A stretch of 64,000 nucleotides of DNA, from the NCBI GenBank assembly GCA_036583965.1, contig JAZBQD010000034.1:4147347-4211346 (forward strand), read 5' to 3'. Positions 47,840 to 60,963 of the stretch are shown here, in pieces. A model generated the notes under the pieces. That model made no database searches. It saw only the letters and a list, made by a program, of their open reading frames with translations, and had not been told where the DNA came from. The stretch is from Prunella strophiata (lineage: Eukaryota; Chordata; Aves; Passeriformes; Prunellidae). The translations under genes were made by a program, and so were the position numbers. Within the stretch, counting starts at the first letter, position 1. The number at the start of each line of letters is the position of its first letter.

Positions 47840-48058
47840 GTAGGATAATAAATAAAAATCCTTCCCTGGGAGGGTGGGCAGGCCATGGCACAGGTGCCCA
47901 GAGCAGCTGTGGCTGCCCCTGGATCCCTGGCAGTGCCTAAGGCCAGGCTGGACACTGGGGCTTGGAGCAGCCTGGGACAGTGGAAGGTGTCCCTGACATG
48001 GCAGGGGTGGCATGGGATGGGCTTTAAGGTCTGTTCAACACAAACCAGGCTGTGATTT
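47840..48058 (+). mobile_element. CR1 LINE 3'-end relic, about 220 bp
   Basis: Sense CR1 3' UTR with GGGTGGGCAGGCCATGGCAC, CCTGGATCCCTGGCAGTGCC, AAGGCCAGGCTGGACACTGG, GACAGTGGAAGGTGTCCCTG and a final ACAAACCAGGCTGTGATTTT, in family order. Confidence 0.92.
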
Positions 48059-51000
48059 TTGCTCTAAAATGTTTTTGATATTAAATCCCAACACCTCAGA
48101 ACTCTACCCAGCACCTTGACATGACAAACACTGCCTAAAGCACCAGGGAGATGAAATCCTGTCCTTTACTGTCAAAGCTCCTTCCTTGCCCTTTTCCTGA
48201 GGGAACACCACCAGCCACTGATTGGTTGAGTGGTTTCTCAAGCATTAATGGAAGGGACAGAGCAGAGCAGGAGCCCCCTCAGCCTGAAGCAGTTCCATGG
48301 TTCAGAAGTGCTCAGCAACACCTCTGCTGCCATTTCTGCTCAGCACACATGATTCCATCTGTCAGCTCAGAAAACTGCTCCTGCTCCCTCTGCATTCCCT
48401 GGTTTCTGCACCACAAGCACTGGAAATGAAATTATTATAGTAATGATTATGCTACAACAAAAAGGCTGCCCCCAAAATTACATCCTTTGGAAGGAACAAG
48501 GGAGTTAAAAACCCTGAAATGCCAACTGGGAGTGTTATAATTTGATGTTTGCACTGACTACAGGACACATCTCAGCAGCCCCTTTCAGCACCAATAACAT
48601 CTCCCTGCCAGAGCTGCCCCGGGCTGGGGGACAGGCAGGGACCCTGCTGCCAACAGGGCTAAAAACACCAACAGAAAAGGATTCTGAACTTCAAAAGAGA
48701 CAGAGGGGAACCAAAACAGGGGCTTACAGCTATTTTGTACCACTGCAGAAGGAGAAGAGCATCTCCTGGGCACCAAGATGCACCCAAAGAGAAGACAGTG
48801 CCTCTATGAGATGAGGGCCTGGAGTTGGATTTTCTCTTCAGATTGAATCAATCATTACTGACACAAAAGGAACAACTTTCTCAAAGTCTCTTTCACTCCA
48901 GTGTGCACTGCCAAGCTCCCAGTGGGTACCTGTGACTGCAGAGGCAGCCACAGACACTCATCCAGCCCCTGAGCCTCAGATTTCTGTGAAACCCAGTGGA
49001 AACCCCTGGGGTGGGATGTGCTGCTGTCCCACAGCCCCTCTCACGCTCAGCATCTGCTCATGCCCACGGCAGAAGCCCCAGCCCGTGTGGCAGGGCTGCG
49101 AAGGCAGCGCTGACAGAGACCATGAATAAAACAATAGGTACCACTCATCGCCCCCAGGGCTTCCTCATACCGGCACCCAATTTCCCTGGAAAACAAAGAA
49201 CAATTCCCTGCATCGTGTGCTGATGCCTCTTGGGTTTGGTCCCCAGTACAAACACACACACACATATAATTTCTTCTTTTACATTTTTGCCTGATGACTT
49301 GCAAGACAAGCCTAATAAAAGCCGAGACAAATAGCCCAAAACACACAAAAATGTGATACTGTTTCCTATTAACATCCAAAGCACTTCAGTGACTGAAGAA
49401 ATAAACTGCATTAAAACATCAGAAAAAAAAAAAAAAAAAAAGAAAATCAACCACATATGGAGAAAATATATATGTAAAAGGGGAATATATAGATTTGGGG
49501 AGGACAGTGGGGCACTGGCCAGGGCTGCTCCATGTGGGCATCTCCATGGGCAGCTGGCAGATGATGAGCCCCAGCTGGCTCAGCACATCCAGAATCTATC
49601 CCTGCCTTTGAAACCACCACAGCAGGACCCAGGAAACCAACTGGGTCCCCCCCATGGGGCTCAGGACATCCCTCCCCATCCCGGGGTGCCCACAAGGCAC
49701 CGGGCAGTGAGGGCAGAGTGGTGAGATGGCCCTTGCACCATGGCCCTGCACATCCCTCTGCTCCATCACTGCCCTCCTGCCCCACAGAGGGCACTTTTTG
49801 GGAGCACCATCCCCGCAGCTGGCAGCAGCAGGAGGCACCAGGGAGCTCCCAGAGCAGCTGCCCGGCCCTGGGGCAGGAGCCGTGCCCATGCCCAGCCTGG
49901 GGGCAGCCCTGGCTGAAGGGTAACCCCTGTGCCGTGAGGGAGAGCAGTGCAAACCCCCTCGCAGCGCCGAGAGGATCGTTCTGGAGAGGTTTTTCTTGGC
50001 AGCAGCCGCTGGGGCTCTCGCTTCCTGCCCGGCGGGGAACATCTCCCCCCAGGGACGCGCATCCCATTCATGCCCTGCAGAACCGGCTGCAGAAACGGCT
50101 CTCCCCTCCAGCTGCATGGCTGTGCTGGCCAAGAAAACAAGGAAAACCCAAAAACTACCAAAAACCACCAACAAAACATCTCTGCTGTAAGAGGAACACA
50201 AACAGCACACACTTTAAGTCAGGAGCACTCTCCTCTCAATATATTGATGATCTGCCTGTGGGTCTTGAAAGATTTTTTGTCATCAAACGACCCCAGTGGC
50301 TGTGGGAAATAGGCATCAAAACTTAAAATTATGATCTGTACATGAACATTTTTGTATAGAAATGGGAACAACTCTCGCAGAAGGCTGATAGTGGACTGAA
50401 AACAACCTTTTCCAACTCCAATTGTGCCAAGCAGCTGCGAGAAAGAAATACCAGCAGGAATGGAAAAATGTTTCCATGTATTTTGCTGGGCTGGCTGCCA
50501 TGGCAGAGCCCGGGGCAGAGGCACGGGGAGCCCCCAGGTGCCTGCAGTGGCCAGGGGTGGATGTTTCAGGATCATCTTGCTGCAAGAAGCAGCCGCCGGC
50601 CGGGCCGGGCCAGCGGGAGCCGGGCGAGTGGAAACTGGCCCCACTCCGCCAGGCACAGGCCAGGAGCTGCACTTGAAACCACTTCCTCTACCTCCAACAA
50701 TGCACAGAGGAATTTCCACAAATCCCAAGGCTGCCCTGACTTCCATTTCTAAACTTGGAAAAAGAAATACCAGGACATTCCTTTGTTGTTCCAGCTCACT
50801 CGCTGTTTGATCTGGGGTTTTTGCTCCAGCCGAGCCAATTAAAGAATCCCAATTTCCCCTGGAAAGGGAAAAAAATAATAAAAAAAAAAAGGCACAAGCC
50901 AGTAACAAACAATGTGTTTGCTTCTTTAATTTTTAACTAATTGTTCTCAAGTTGAACCGAAACCTGCCACCTCATTTGGGTCCATGTGGTTTGATGCTTA

Positions 51001-51464
51001 AACAGCATTTTGGCCAGAGAGATGGATGTGATAGAGGCATTTCCAACTGCATTCCTGCCCTCTGGAAGGAAACACTCCACTGCTGCTTTTCTTGAATGTG
51101 GCTATTGGGGATCACATAAGCAGCTCGAAATATAAACACTATAAACACCCCCAGCCCAAACCCAGAGCCAGCAGGGCCTGACAGTTCCCTGCCCAGGCAG
51201 AAACTCCTCAGAAACATTTCTGTTCTTATTTCCTGTGCATTCAGTCTACTTTTCTACATTTCTAGGAATTTCTATTTCTTTTTTTATTGTATTCACTTAC
51301 ATCTGCAGTGGATTTGCCCTTCCCATGTGCTGTGCCACCCTGTCCTGATCCCTGCTGCCTCAGTCCTCCCTTCCCATCTCCCCCCTCAAGAACACTGTGG
51401 GAGTTTCAGCAGCTCTGAGTGTCACATCCAGGTCCCAAAGCTGAGCAGGGATGAACACCTGAAG
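48059..51464. other. Unannotated intergenic sequence
   Basis: No gene is supported. It includes an A-run near 49,422-49,441, a short CA repeat near 49,252-49,264, and CpG-rich patches near 49,960-50,060 and 50,588-50,635. The segment 50,220-50,460 looks low in repeats and moderately conserved in character, but carries no recognisable frame. Confidence 0.5.
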
Positions 51465-51580
51465 TGTTCAGAAACCATGTGGATGTGGCACTTGGGGACA
51501 TGGTCAGTGGTGGCCTTGGCAGTGCTGGGGAATGGCTGGATTGATGATCTCAGAGGTTTCCAACCTAAGTGATTCCATGG
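51465..51580 (+). mobile_element. CR1-type LINE tail relic
   Basis: GATGTGGCACTTGGGGACAT, then GGTCAGTGGTGGCCTTGGCA, then GATGATCTCAGAGGTTTCCA ACC. This is the sense counterpart of the GTTGGAAAAG-subgroup relic at 7.4 kb. Confidence 0.85.
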
Positions 51581-52090
51581 CTTTGTCCTGACTTAGAGAG
51601 TGCAATTGCTAATCCCAAATCCTGGCACCAAAAATCATCCCACGGCCACCAAACCATGACCAAACTGCAAAGCTGGTCTCAAGAGCAAGGGAAGCATCTC
51701 TTCTTCTGCCAGGAAGAACAAGACACAAACCTTGAAGTGCAGGATGAAGGAGCCTGTTCCTGTTGTTCAGCTGCAGCAATTAATCACACGTAACGAGGGA
51801 GGCTGAGATGGGGAGCACAGGAGCTGGGCATGGACAGGCAGCATGGAGCCAGCTGGGGGGGCAGATGCAGGGAGAGGCAGGGACTCCATCCCCTCACAGA
51901 GCTGGTGGATGCAGACCATGGCCCAAACCCATCTGTGAGCCCAGCACAGCTGGGCTGAGCCCCAAGGGTGGACCCAGACCCTCGTGCCCCCAGCAGCCCA
52001 CAAAGGAGATGCTGCAGTGCAGCATCAAAGTGATGCTGGGCATCATTAGGGAAATTTTCTTCTCATGCTACAACAGAAGCAAAGCTCAGA

Positions 52091-52122
<32 letters not shown>

Positions 52123-52794
52123 GTAGTATCTTATCATCCAAGAGCTCATTAGCCAGGAATTCCTCATGCTGTTTATTTTCCATTTGTCCATATGTTCCCC
52201 ACAAGCTCAGCCTCGTCTCTGTTTTAAGTTTATACTTAGCAGCAGTAATTGGAAAGGATGAACAAAGGCACGAAGGAAGGCAACACACACACAAACAAAC
52301 TGCCCAGATGTTTTGGATTCCTGCATTTCCCCAAGAAGCAGGATCCTTAATGTTTTGATCATGTCATCACAGCAGTCCAGAGTACGACTGGCTCCTCTCT
52401 GCTGACTCTTGGCCACAGAGACAGGAATTCAAGCCACCACAAGCAACCCAAATCTGCTCATCCCACAAATGAAAGTGAAAACCTGGGATGAGCCTGATCA
52501 GCACCAATGCCTGCAGTGGGCTCGTCCCAGGATGGATTTGACTTTCAAAACTTTGAAACAGGACCAAGCCAAACTCCTCAATTCACACCACCTGCTCCTA
52601 ACGTGGACCACGAGCTCACCTGCCTCCCAAAGCATTATTTGAGCTGTTTGTTAGGTCAGTTGTGCTTTTCTTTTCCCCTTAAGTTTTATGCCAGTTAGAA
52701 TTCAATTTAAACTTCACCAAAAAAAACCAGTTTCAATAATGAATGGAAAAGGGGAATGGTCTTGAGCTGAGAGGAAAGAATGCAGCTTTAGGGT
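51581..52794. other. Unannotated intergenic sequence
   Basis: No gene is seen. A T-run of about 24 nt lies near 52,098-52,122. Confidence 0.55.
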
Positions 52795-52996
52795 AGGTGT
52801 TAGGAAGGAATTATTGACTGGAAGGGTGGGCAGGCCCTGGCACAGGCTGCCCCTGGATCCCTGGCAGTGCCCAAGGCCAGGTTAGACAGGGTTTGGAGCA
52901 GCCTCTAACAGTGGGAGGTGTCCCTGCCCATGGCAGGAGGTGGGATTGGATGAAGTTTAAGGTTCCTTCCAACCCAAACCAGGCTGGCATTCTACA
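52795..52996 (+). mobile_element. CR1 LINE 3'-end relic, about 200 bp
   Basis: TTAGGAAGGAATTATTGACT, AAGGGTGGGCAGGCCCTGGC, GGCAGTGCCCAAGGCCAGGT, GGGAGGTGTCCCTGCCCATG and CCTTCCAACCCAAACCAGGC occur in sense order. An internal deletion removes the part between the GGCACAGG and CTGCCCCTGG blocks. Confidence 0.93.
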
Positions 52997-55169
52997 CAAC
53001 ACAAAACATGGCTTTGCACTGGTTAAATTAAAGTGGTCAATGCCTGCTTACAGATACAGCCTTGGTTTTCAACACAGCTATTGCAAAACTCCTGGGACAA
53101 CACTGAGATACTCCACAGAATGGAAAGAATTAAAATAAGAAATCCCAGCAGCTGTGCAGGGCCCAAGGAGCCATGGACAGCCTTGAGGTTCCCATTCTCC
53201 ATCTTCCCTCCCATGCAGAACACGGAGTGAGAACAGGACAGAAGATTAATGAGAGGAAAAACTGTGACCACAGCAAATAGAGTGACTCATGCCCACTTCG
53301 TGGTCTTCATTTCTAATCTAGAATAGTAATTTACTGCAGGACCAGATTAAATATATTTCTCCTCCTGCTGAGCCTGTGACCGTGGGGAGGCAGCAGCCCA
53401 CACTGGGAGCACTGGCCACTGCCTGGATGAAGCCAGCCTCAAAATTATCCAAGCTCTGCCTCAGCCATGCTCCAGGAACACAGGCTGGGGGGGAGGAAAA
53501 GCAGCACACAGCAAAGAAATCCTCCTGCTCCCTCTGGCTCCAAAGGGAAGCAGAGTCCTCCAAATGCCACCTCTGCAGGCTGGCAGGAATCAGCTGGATC
53601 CAGGGAACTAATTAAAGGGAGAGCACTAAAAGCAGACTAAAGACTGGAAATCATGTTCTAAACTCACATTAGGATCGGAAGGGGAACTTCCCAATTTGAT
53701 GGCAGAAAGCAATTTACTTCAATTAGCAGGGACATAACCAGAGCAGTTGCTTAATAGAAGCATCTCTGAAAAACAGCAGCTCCCTTAATTGCATCCCTTG
53801 GCACTTTCAGCTCCCACAGCCTGCTTTGGGTGAGGTGGGCTCACAGAACCCCTTGGTTCCTTCTTTGCAAGTCTCCTGCTGGGATTTGAGCCCTGTCCCA
53901 ATGCAGAGGGCACACACTGGACCAAAGAGGAGCTGACTGAGGGGAAAAGCAGCAGGAAGAGCCTTTCCCTGCCTCCTCCTCCTCCTCCCAGCACAGCCCT
54001 GCCTGCTCTCTCCTGCTGGCAGCTGGCTCAGGCTCTGCCAACGTATGGATGAGTCATTCCCAGCAGCTCCAGGAAGTTCAGGCCTCTAAAGTGCTTCTTC
54101 CTCTCTATTTCCAGCTGGGAGCTTTGGGGTGATAGATCTGGGTCTGGTCAAAGCCGTCACAAACCAGCAGTGCCCAGGACAAGGGGCTCTCTCCTCACAG
54201 CTGTCCCCACACCCCAGCCCCAGGTTTATCCAGAGTGGTTTGGGGTCACTTTATGTCCTTTGAGACACAGACTGAGAGGGCTGTGAGATTCCTCCATGAG
54301 TTTAGGAGATATTTAGCTCCAAATAGAATAAACCCAACAAAAGACACTGACATAAATACCCACACAATGAAGGAATCAAGCACAAGCACTCATCCAGAAG
54401 TCCCAGCAGAGAGTTCTGCATCCTATGCCACAAGAAACCAGTCCCTAGGAGACATTTAAAACTGAAACACCTGCCCTGGCTGAGCAGCTGCCCCTGTGGG
54501 GCCAGGTAACCCCCTTTGGGACTGGGCAGTCCCTTCAGGGCTGGGTAACCCCTGCCCAGCTGTCCCTGCCCACCCAGAAACAGCACCAGGCTCTTTGCTT
54601 CCCAATCCCAACTTTCCTTAATCAGTGCAAGATCCATCCCCTCATCTCTCTCCTCAGGGAACTGGAAGAGAATTTTCCCTTCCAGGCTCTGTGGCCAGCC
54701 CCAGGTCCAACCCTGAAGCCAAGGGTCAGTCTGAGAAGGGCCCTGGCCAGCTCCACCACCCAAAGGGACAAATCCCAGTGCTCTGTGTCAGCAGGAGAAC
54801 TTTGTGCTGCTCTCACTTACCTGGTGAGCTGGGACATCAAGGAGTAACTCAGGCAAGTCCTCACACAGACCAGGAGCACATTCCATGGCAGAGGATGCTT
54901 CTGGCACAGGTTTGACCTCATTTGGGGTCCCAGAGGAGGGTTGGGGTGCAGGGGAGAGAGGTTTTCCCCCAGAGAAAGCTCCCATGACCTGCTGCAGGCA
55001 CAGGAGCCCCAGAACAAGAAACACCTGCCCAGGGCTGGGGCTTTTGGGCACTGCCACCCACTCACAGGTGTGGGAGGGAGAGAGATCCTGATTGCAAACA
55101 CATCTCAGCTGCCCTGGGAGCACCGAGGGCTGCGGCTGGGGTGCCTGCAGCTGCAGCTGCTCCTTCTCC
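52997..55169. other. Unannotated intergenic sequence
   Basis: Unique, GC-moderate sequence. No gene, RNA or transposon is recognisable. Confidence 0.55.
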
Positions 55170-55305
55170 CCATCCCTGGCAGTGCCAAGGCCAGGCTTGA
55201 TGGGCTTGGAGCACCTGGGACAGTGGAAGGGGTCCTGTGGCAGGGCGTGGAGTGAAAGGAGCTTTAGGGTCGCTCCCAGTCTAAATCATTCCGGGATTCT
55301 ATGAT
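55170..55305 (+). mobile_element. CR1 LINE 3'-end relic
   Basis: CCCATCCCTGGCAGTGCCAA, GGCCAGGCTTGATGGGCTTG, CTGGGACAGTGGAAGGGGTC and a tail ATTCCGGGATTCTATGATTT. The ATTCTATGATT tail is the CR1 3' terminal microsatellite, so the 3' end is intact. Confidence 0.9.
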
Positions 55306-55507
55306 TTTTTTTGGCTGCTCCGTGCTCCTGTTGGCAGTGCAGAGCCGGTGACAGGAGTGCCATCAGCCGTGGCACCGCCCTGGGCTCCTCTGAGCACCGG
55401 AGCCTCCCTCGAGGAGGCAGCAGGAGGGCGGCCCCGGCTCCTGCGTGCCGGGACACCCGCGGCAGGGTGGGCTGGCTGGGCACAGCATGGTGCTGCGCAG
55501 GAGCTGG

Positions 55508-55597
55508 GTCCCCATCCCCATCCCATCCCATCACCATCCCCATCCCATCCCAATCCCATCCCATCACCATCCCATCCCATCCCCATCCCCATCCCGC
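55508..55597. repeat. CCCATC-type simple repeat, about 90 bp
   Basis: Irregular 5- and 6-mers of CCCAT, CCCCAT and CACCAT run for about 90 bp. The minus strand is (GATGGG)-rich with many GGG runs and so has quadruplex potential. Confidence 0.93.
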
Positions 55598-55652
55598 AGC
55601 CTCGGGGGCAGCCCCGGCTCCCACCTCCATCCCGGCTGCAGCTCAGGGGCTG

Positions 55653-55746
55653 CCTTGGCACGGGAATAAACCCTCCCTTGGCACGGGAATAAACCCTCCC
55701 TTGGCACGGGAATAAACCCTCCCTTAGCACGGGAATAAACCCTCCC
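55653..55746. repeat. 23-bp tandem repeat, 4 copies
   Basis: TTGGCACGGGAATAAACCCT plus CCC is repeated four times, the last with one G-to-A change. Every unit carries an AATAAA hexamer on the + strand. Confidence 0.95.
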
Positions 55747-56340
55747 GATGAAACCCAGGGCACCGAAACACCCTCAGACCCCTTTGACCGAGCTGCCACA
55801 GGGTGTGCGGGGCCTGGCAGAGAGAGAGGGGCAGAACAAAAACCCCACAAACATTCAAGTGACACAATCTGCAGGCAGAAGCTCCCGCTGAGGATGGGCA
55901 GGAGGGACAGCCCCACCTTCCCAGCCCGGCCTCTGCACATCTGCAACCCCTTTGCTTCCCTTTATTCTTTTTTTTTTTTTTCTTTCTCCTCCCAGATCAC
56001 TTTAAAGGTCCAGCTCAGGGCATAATTAGCAAAGCAGTTAAAGTGGCGAGGGCAGTGACCTTCGGCGGTGGCAGGAAGCGGCAGCCGTGGGTGGCCGGGG
56101 GGGGGCACAACACCAGGAATCAGCAGTGCCTTGTAAAATCTCCTCCTGCATCCCCAGCACAGCCTCGGTGCCTTCATCTGCCCGCAGAAAATGGGCATTT
56201 CGGTGGAATCGTGTGCTGAGCTCCTGCCCCGTGGGCTGCACTGGCACCACCACCATGCCCCATCCTTGCTGTGTCCCACAGCACCAGGGACAAGCCAATA
56301 TCCGTGGCCAAGGGTTCACCCAGCATCAGCCAGCCCCCAG
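55747..56340. other. Unannotated sequence between minisatellites
   Basis: Unique sequence with a T-run near 55,967-55,981 and a G-run near 56,098-56,105. No gene is seen. Confidence 0.55.
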
Positions 56341-59300
56341 CAGCCTCCCCTGGCCGTGGCACTGTCCCCACTGTCCCCCAGCAGCCTCCCCTGGCCGTGG
56401 CACTGTCCCCGCTGTCCCCCAGCAGCCTCCCCTGGCCGTGGCACTGTCCCCACTGTCCCCCAGCAGCCTCCCCTGGCCGTGGCACTGTCCCCACTGTCCC
56501 CCAGCAGCCTCCCCTGGCCGTGGCACTGTCCCCACTGTCCCCCAGCAGCCTCCCCTGGCCGTGGCACTGTCCCCACTGTCCCCCAGCAGCCTCCCCTGGC
56601 CGTGGCACTGTCCCCACTGTCCCCCAGCAGCCTCCCCTGGCCGTGGCACTGTCCCCACTGTCCCCCAGCAGCCTCCCCTGGCCGTGGCACTGTCCCCACT
56701 GTCCCCCAGCAGCCTCCCCTGGCCGTGGCACTGTCCCCACTGTCCCCCAGCAGCCTCCCCTGGCCGTGGCACTGTCCCCACTGTCCCCCAGCAGCCTCCC
56801 CTGGCCGTGGCACTGTCCCCACTGTCCCCCAGCAGCCTCCCCTGGCCGTGGCACTGTCCCCACTGTCCCCCAGCAGCCTCCCCTGGCCGTGGCACTGTCC
56901 CCACTGTCCCCCAGCAGCCTCCCCTGGCCGTGGCACTGTCCCCACTGTCCCCCAGCAGCCTCCCCTGGCCGTGGCACTGTCCCCACTGTCCCCCAGCAGC
57001 CTCCCCTGGCCGTGGCACTGTCCCCACTGTCCCCCAGCAGCCTCCCCTGGCCGTGGCACTGTCCCCACTGTCCCCCAGCAGCCTCCCCTGGCCGTGGCAC
57101 TGTCCCCACTGTCCCCCAGCAGCCTCCCCTGGCCGTGGCACTGTCCCCACTGTCCCCCAGCAGCCTCCCCTGGCCGTGGCACTGTCCCCACTGTCCCCCA
57201 GCAGCCTCCCCTGGCCGTGGCACTGTCCCCACTGTCCCCCAGCAGCCTCCCCTGGCCGTGGCACTGTCCCCACTGTCCCCCAGCAGCCTCCCCTGGCCGT
57301 GGCACTGTCCCCACTGTCCCCCAGCAGCCTCCCCTGGCCGTGGCACTGTCCCCACTGTCCCCCAGCAGCCTCCCCTGGCCGTGGCACTGTCCCCACTGTC
57401 CCCCAGCAGCCTCCCCTGGCCGTGGCACTGTCCCCACTGTCCCCCAGCAGCCTCCCCTGGCCGTGGCACTGTCCCCACTGTCCCCCAGCAGCCTCCCCTG
57501 GCCGTGGCACTGTCCCCACTGTCCCCCAGCAGCCTCCCCTGGCCGTGGCACTGTCCCCACTGTCCCCCAGCAGCCTCCCCTGGCCGTGGCACTGTCCCCA
57601 CTGTCCCCCAGCAGCCTCCCCTGGCCGTGGCACTGTCCCCACTGTCCCCCAGCAGCCTCCCCTGGCCGTGGCACTGTCCCCACTGTCCCCCAGCAGCCTC
57701 CCCTGGCCGTGGCACTGTCCCCACTGTCCCCCAGCAGCCTCCCCTGGCCGTGGCACTGTCCCCACTGTCCCCCAGCAGCCTCCCCTGGCCGTGGCACTGT
57801 CCCCACTGTCCCCCAGCAGCCTCCCCTGGCCGTGGCACTGTCCCCACTGTCCCCCAGCAGCCTCCCCTGGCCGTGGCACTGTCCCCACTGTCCCCCAGCA
57901 GCCTCCCCTGGCCGTGGCACTGTCCCCACTGTCCCCCAGCAGCCTCCCCTGGCCGTGGCACTGTCCCCACTGTCCCCCAGCAGCCTCCCCTGGCCGTGGC
58001 ACTGTCCCCACTGTCCCCCAGCAGCCTCCCCTGGCCGTGGCACTGTCCCCACTGTCCCCCAGCAGCCTCCCCTGGCCGTGGCACTGTCCCCACTGTCCCC
58101 CAGCAGCCTCCCCTGGCCGTGGCACTGTCCCCACTGTCCCCCAGCAGCCTCCCCTGGCCGTGGCACTGTCCCCACTGTCCCCCAGCAGCCTCCCCTGGCC
58201 GTGGCACTGTCCCCACTGTCCCCCAGCAGCCTCCCCTGGCCGTGGCACTGTCCCCACTGTCCCCCAGCAGCCTCCCCTGGCCGTGGCACTGTCCCCACTG
58301 TCCCCCAGCAGCCTCCCCTGGCCGTGGCACTGTCCCCACTGTCCCCCAGCAGCCTCCCCTGGCCGTGGCACTGTCCCCACTGTCCCCCAGCAGCCTCCCC
58401 TGGCCGTGGCACTGTCCCCACTGTCCCCCAGCAGCCTCCCCTGGCCGTGGCACTGTCCCCACTGTCCCCCAGCAGCCTCCCCTGGCCGTGGCACTGTCCC
58501 CACTGTCCCCCAGCAGCCTCCCCTGGCCGTGGCACTGTCCCCACTGTCCCCCAGCAGCCTCCCCTGGCCGTGGCACTGTCCCCACTGTCCCCCAGCAGCC
58601 TCCCCTGGCCGTGGCACTGTCCCCACTGTCCCCCAGCAGCCTCCCCTGGCCGTGGCACTGTCCCCACTGTCCCCCAGCAGCCTCCCCTGGCCGTGGCACT
58701 GTCCCCACTGTCCCCCAGCAGCCTCCCCTGGCCGTGGCACTGTCCCCACTGTCCCCCAGCAGCCTCCCCTGGCCGTGGCACTGTCCCCACTGTCCCCCAG
58801 CAGCCTCCCCTGGCCGTGGCACTGTCCCCACTGTCCCCCAGCAGCCTCCCCTGGCCGTGGCACTGTCCCCACTGTCCCCCAGCAGCCTCCCCTGGCCGTG
58901 GCACTGTCCCCACTGTCCCCCAGCAGCCTCCCCTGGCCGTGGCACTGTCCCCACTGTCCCCCAGCAGCCTCCCCTGGCCGTGGCACTGTCCCCACTGTCC
59001 CCCAGCAGCCTCCCCTGGCCGTGGCACTGTCCCCACTGTCCCCCAGCAGCCTCCCCTGGCCGTGGCACTGTCCCCACTGTCCCCCAGCAGCCTCCCCTGG
59101 CCGTGGCACTGTCCCCACTGTCCCCCAGCAGCCTCCCCTGGCCGTGGCACTGTCCCCACTGTCCCCCAGCAGCCTCCCCTGGCCGTGGCACTGTCCCCAC
59201 TGTCCCCCAGCAGCCTCCCCTGGCCGTGGCACTGTCCCCACTGTCCCCCAGCAGCCTCCCCTGGCCGTGGCACTGTCCCCACTGTCCCCCAGCAGCCTCC

Positions 59301-59787
59301 CCTGGCCGTGGCACTGTCCCCACTGTCCCCCAGCAGCCTCCCCTGGCCGTGGCACTGTCCCCACTGTCCCCCAGCAGCCTCCCCTGGCCGTGGCACTGTC
59401 CCCACTGTCCCCCAGCAGCCTCCCCTGGCCGTGGCACTGTCCCCACTGTCCCCCAGCAGCCTCCCCTGGCCGTGGCACTGTCCCCACTGTCCCCCAGCAG
59501 CCTCCCCTGGCCGTGGCACTGTCCCCACTGTCCCCCAGCAGCCTCCCCTGGCCGTGGCACTGTCCCCACTGTCCCCCAGCAGCCTCCCCTGGCCGTGGCA
59601 CTGTCCCCACTGTCCCCCAGCAGCCTCCCCTGGCCGTGGCACTGTCCCCACTGTCCCCCAGCAGCCTCCCCTGGCCGTGGCACTGTCCCCACTGTCCCCC
59701 AGCAGCCTCCCCTGGCCGTGGCACTGTCCCCACTGTCCCCCAGCAGCCTCCCCTGGCCGTGGCACTGTCCCCACTGTCCCCCAGCAG
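56341..59787. repeat. 41-bp minisatellite, 84 copies
   Basis: CAGCCTCCCCTGGCCGTGGC heads each 41-bp unit. First and last landmarks (56341 and 59744) are exactly 83 periods apart. The only substitution I noticed is an A-to-G in the second copy (GTCCCCGCTGTCCCC near 56,410). Each unit also contains an internal ACTGTCCCC doublet. The minus strand has four to five runs of four or five G per two units and is a quadruplex candidate. Since 41 is not a multiple of three and the unit lacks stops, frames of about 1,150-1,250 codons remain open on both strands; these are artefacts. Confidence 0.98.
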
Positions 59788-60963
59788 TCCTGCCTTTTGC
59801 TCTATTGTTACATTCATTGATAGGAGGCTTTATTAACATATTTTAAGCTTAGCAAACCAAACACAGCCTGGCTTCTCCAGAGCCTCTGCCTGTGCAGGAA
59901 CACAGAGCTGGAGGTGGTCTGCAGCTTCAACCACCACAGCAAGAGCAACAGGAATGCCAAATATTCCAGTTCTCTGGATATTCAAGCCCAAATAAGGCCC
60001 AGATGCCAGGAGAGCAAACACAAGGCTGATCGACCAAGTTTGGGCAAATGTGATTCAGAGTTCTCCAATGCTGCAGATTTTGCCTTGTAGGATAAAATTC
60101 CTATTTCTATTTTCACTTATTCCTGTTTAAAGAGGAATCTGTGGAACCTCTATGCATCTCTGTCAGCCCCAGCTGTTTGTTTGTGGGGACTGTAGATTTG
60201 AGAAGTTCAGCTGTGAGCCAAAACCAGTTTCATGGGTCAGGTAAGTCATAAAACTACCAAAAAATCCAACAAATTCCCCAAAATGGAATCACCATTCCCT
60301 GACAGGCTTGCTTACCAAAAGGATGGACACCTTGGAGATTTGTGTTACACCTTCCATGAAAAGTGATGGAATGCCCCCAGATGATCTGTGTTAGTCATGG
60401 ATAACCAGGTGCAATAACACATCAAAACTCAATTAAACATTGTCCTACAGCAACAATTGCTACAGAAGTGACATTTATTGACGTTCTGCTGTATTTACAG
60501 GTTGAACATAGTAAAACTCCAAAGTGAATGACCACTTGGCAGAAAGCACAGGAGTGCACATTAAATCTACATTTCCAACGCATCAGAGTCTCTGCTAACA
60601 CAAATTATAAAAGCAAGAATTACAGGTATGTTAGGAATTGTCTCAAAAGTCCCAAGCCAAAGAAAAAAAAGGCCTTTGTTTTGCAAGATGGTTTTTATAC
60701 AAAGTTGCAACATGATCTTTCAGTTTTACACTACAGACTTGTTCTGTGAAAACCCCTGGAGAGCCCAAAAAGTTGGTGGTGCGAAGGAAAGGATACTACA
60801 ACACCGAGAATGGAGACTGTTAAAAGTTAATACTTGTGCCACCTCTAAATTCCCAATGACACCTCAGAGTCTGGACTGCAGTGACCCCTTTTCCTCCACA
60901 GGCCCCTGGGTGCTGGGGGATTGCAGGAGCAGCTTCAGCTCTGGAGTCATCCCTGTGCTGCCA
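59788..60963. other. Unannotated sequence between minisatellites
   Basis: Unique AT-rich sequence. No gene or transposon is recognised. Confidence 0.55.

Noticed and set aside
55653..55746. AATAAA hexamers as polyadenylation signals
   Set aside because: They are one per 23-bp unit of a tandem repeat, far from any gene end.
56087..59846. Open frames of 1,150-1,250 codons on both strands
   Set aside because: Same artefact with the 41-bp unit. The peptides are a 41-residue repeat in every open frame.
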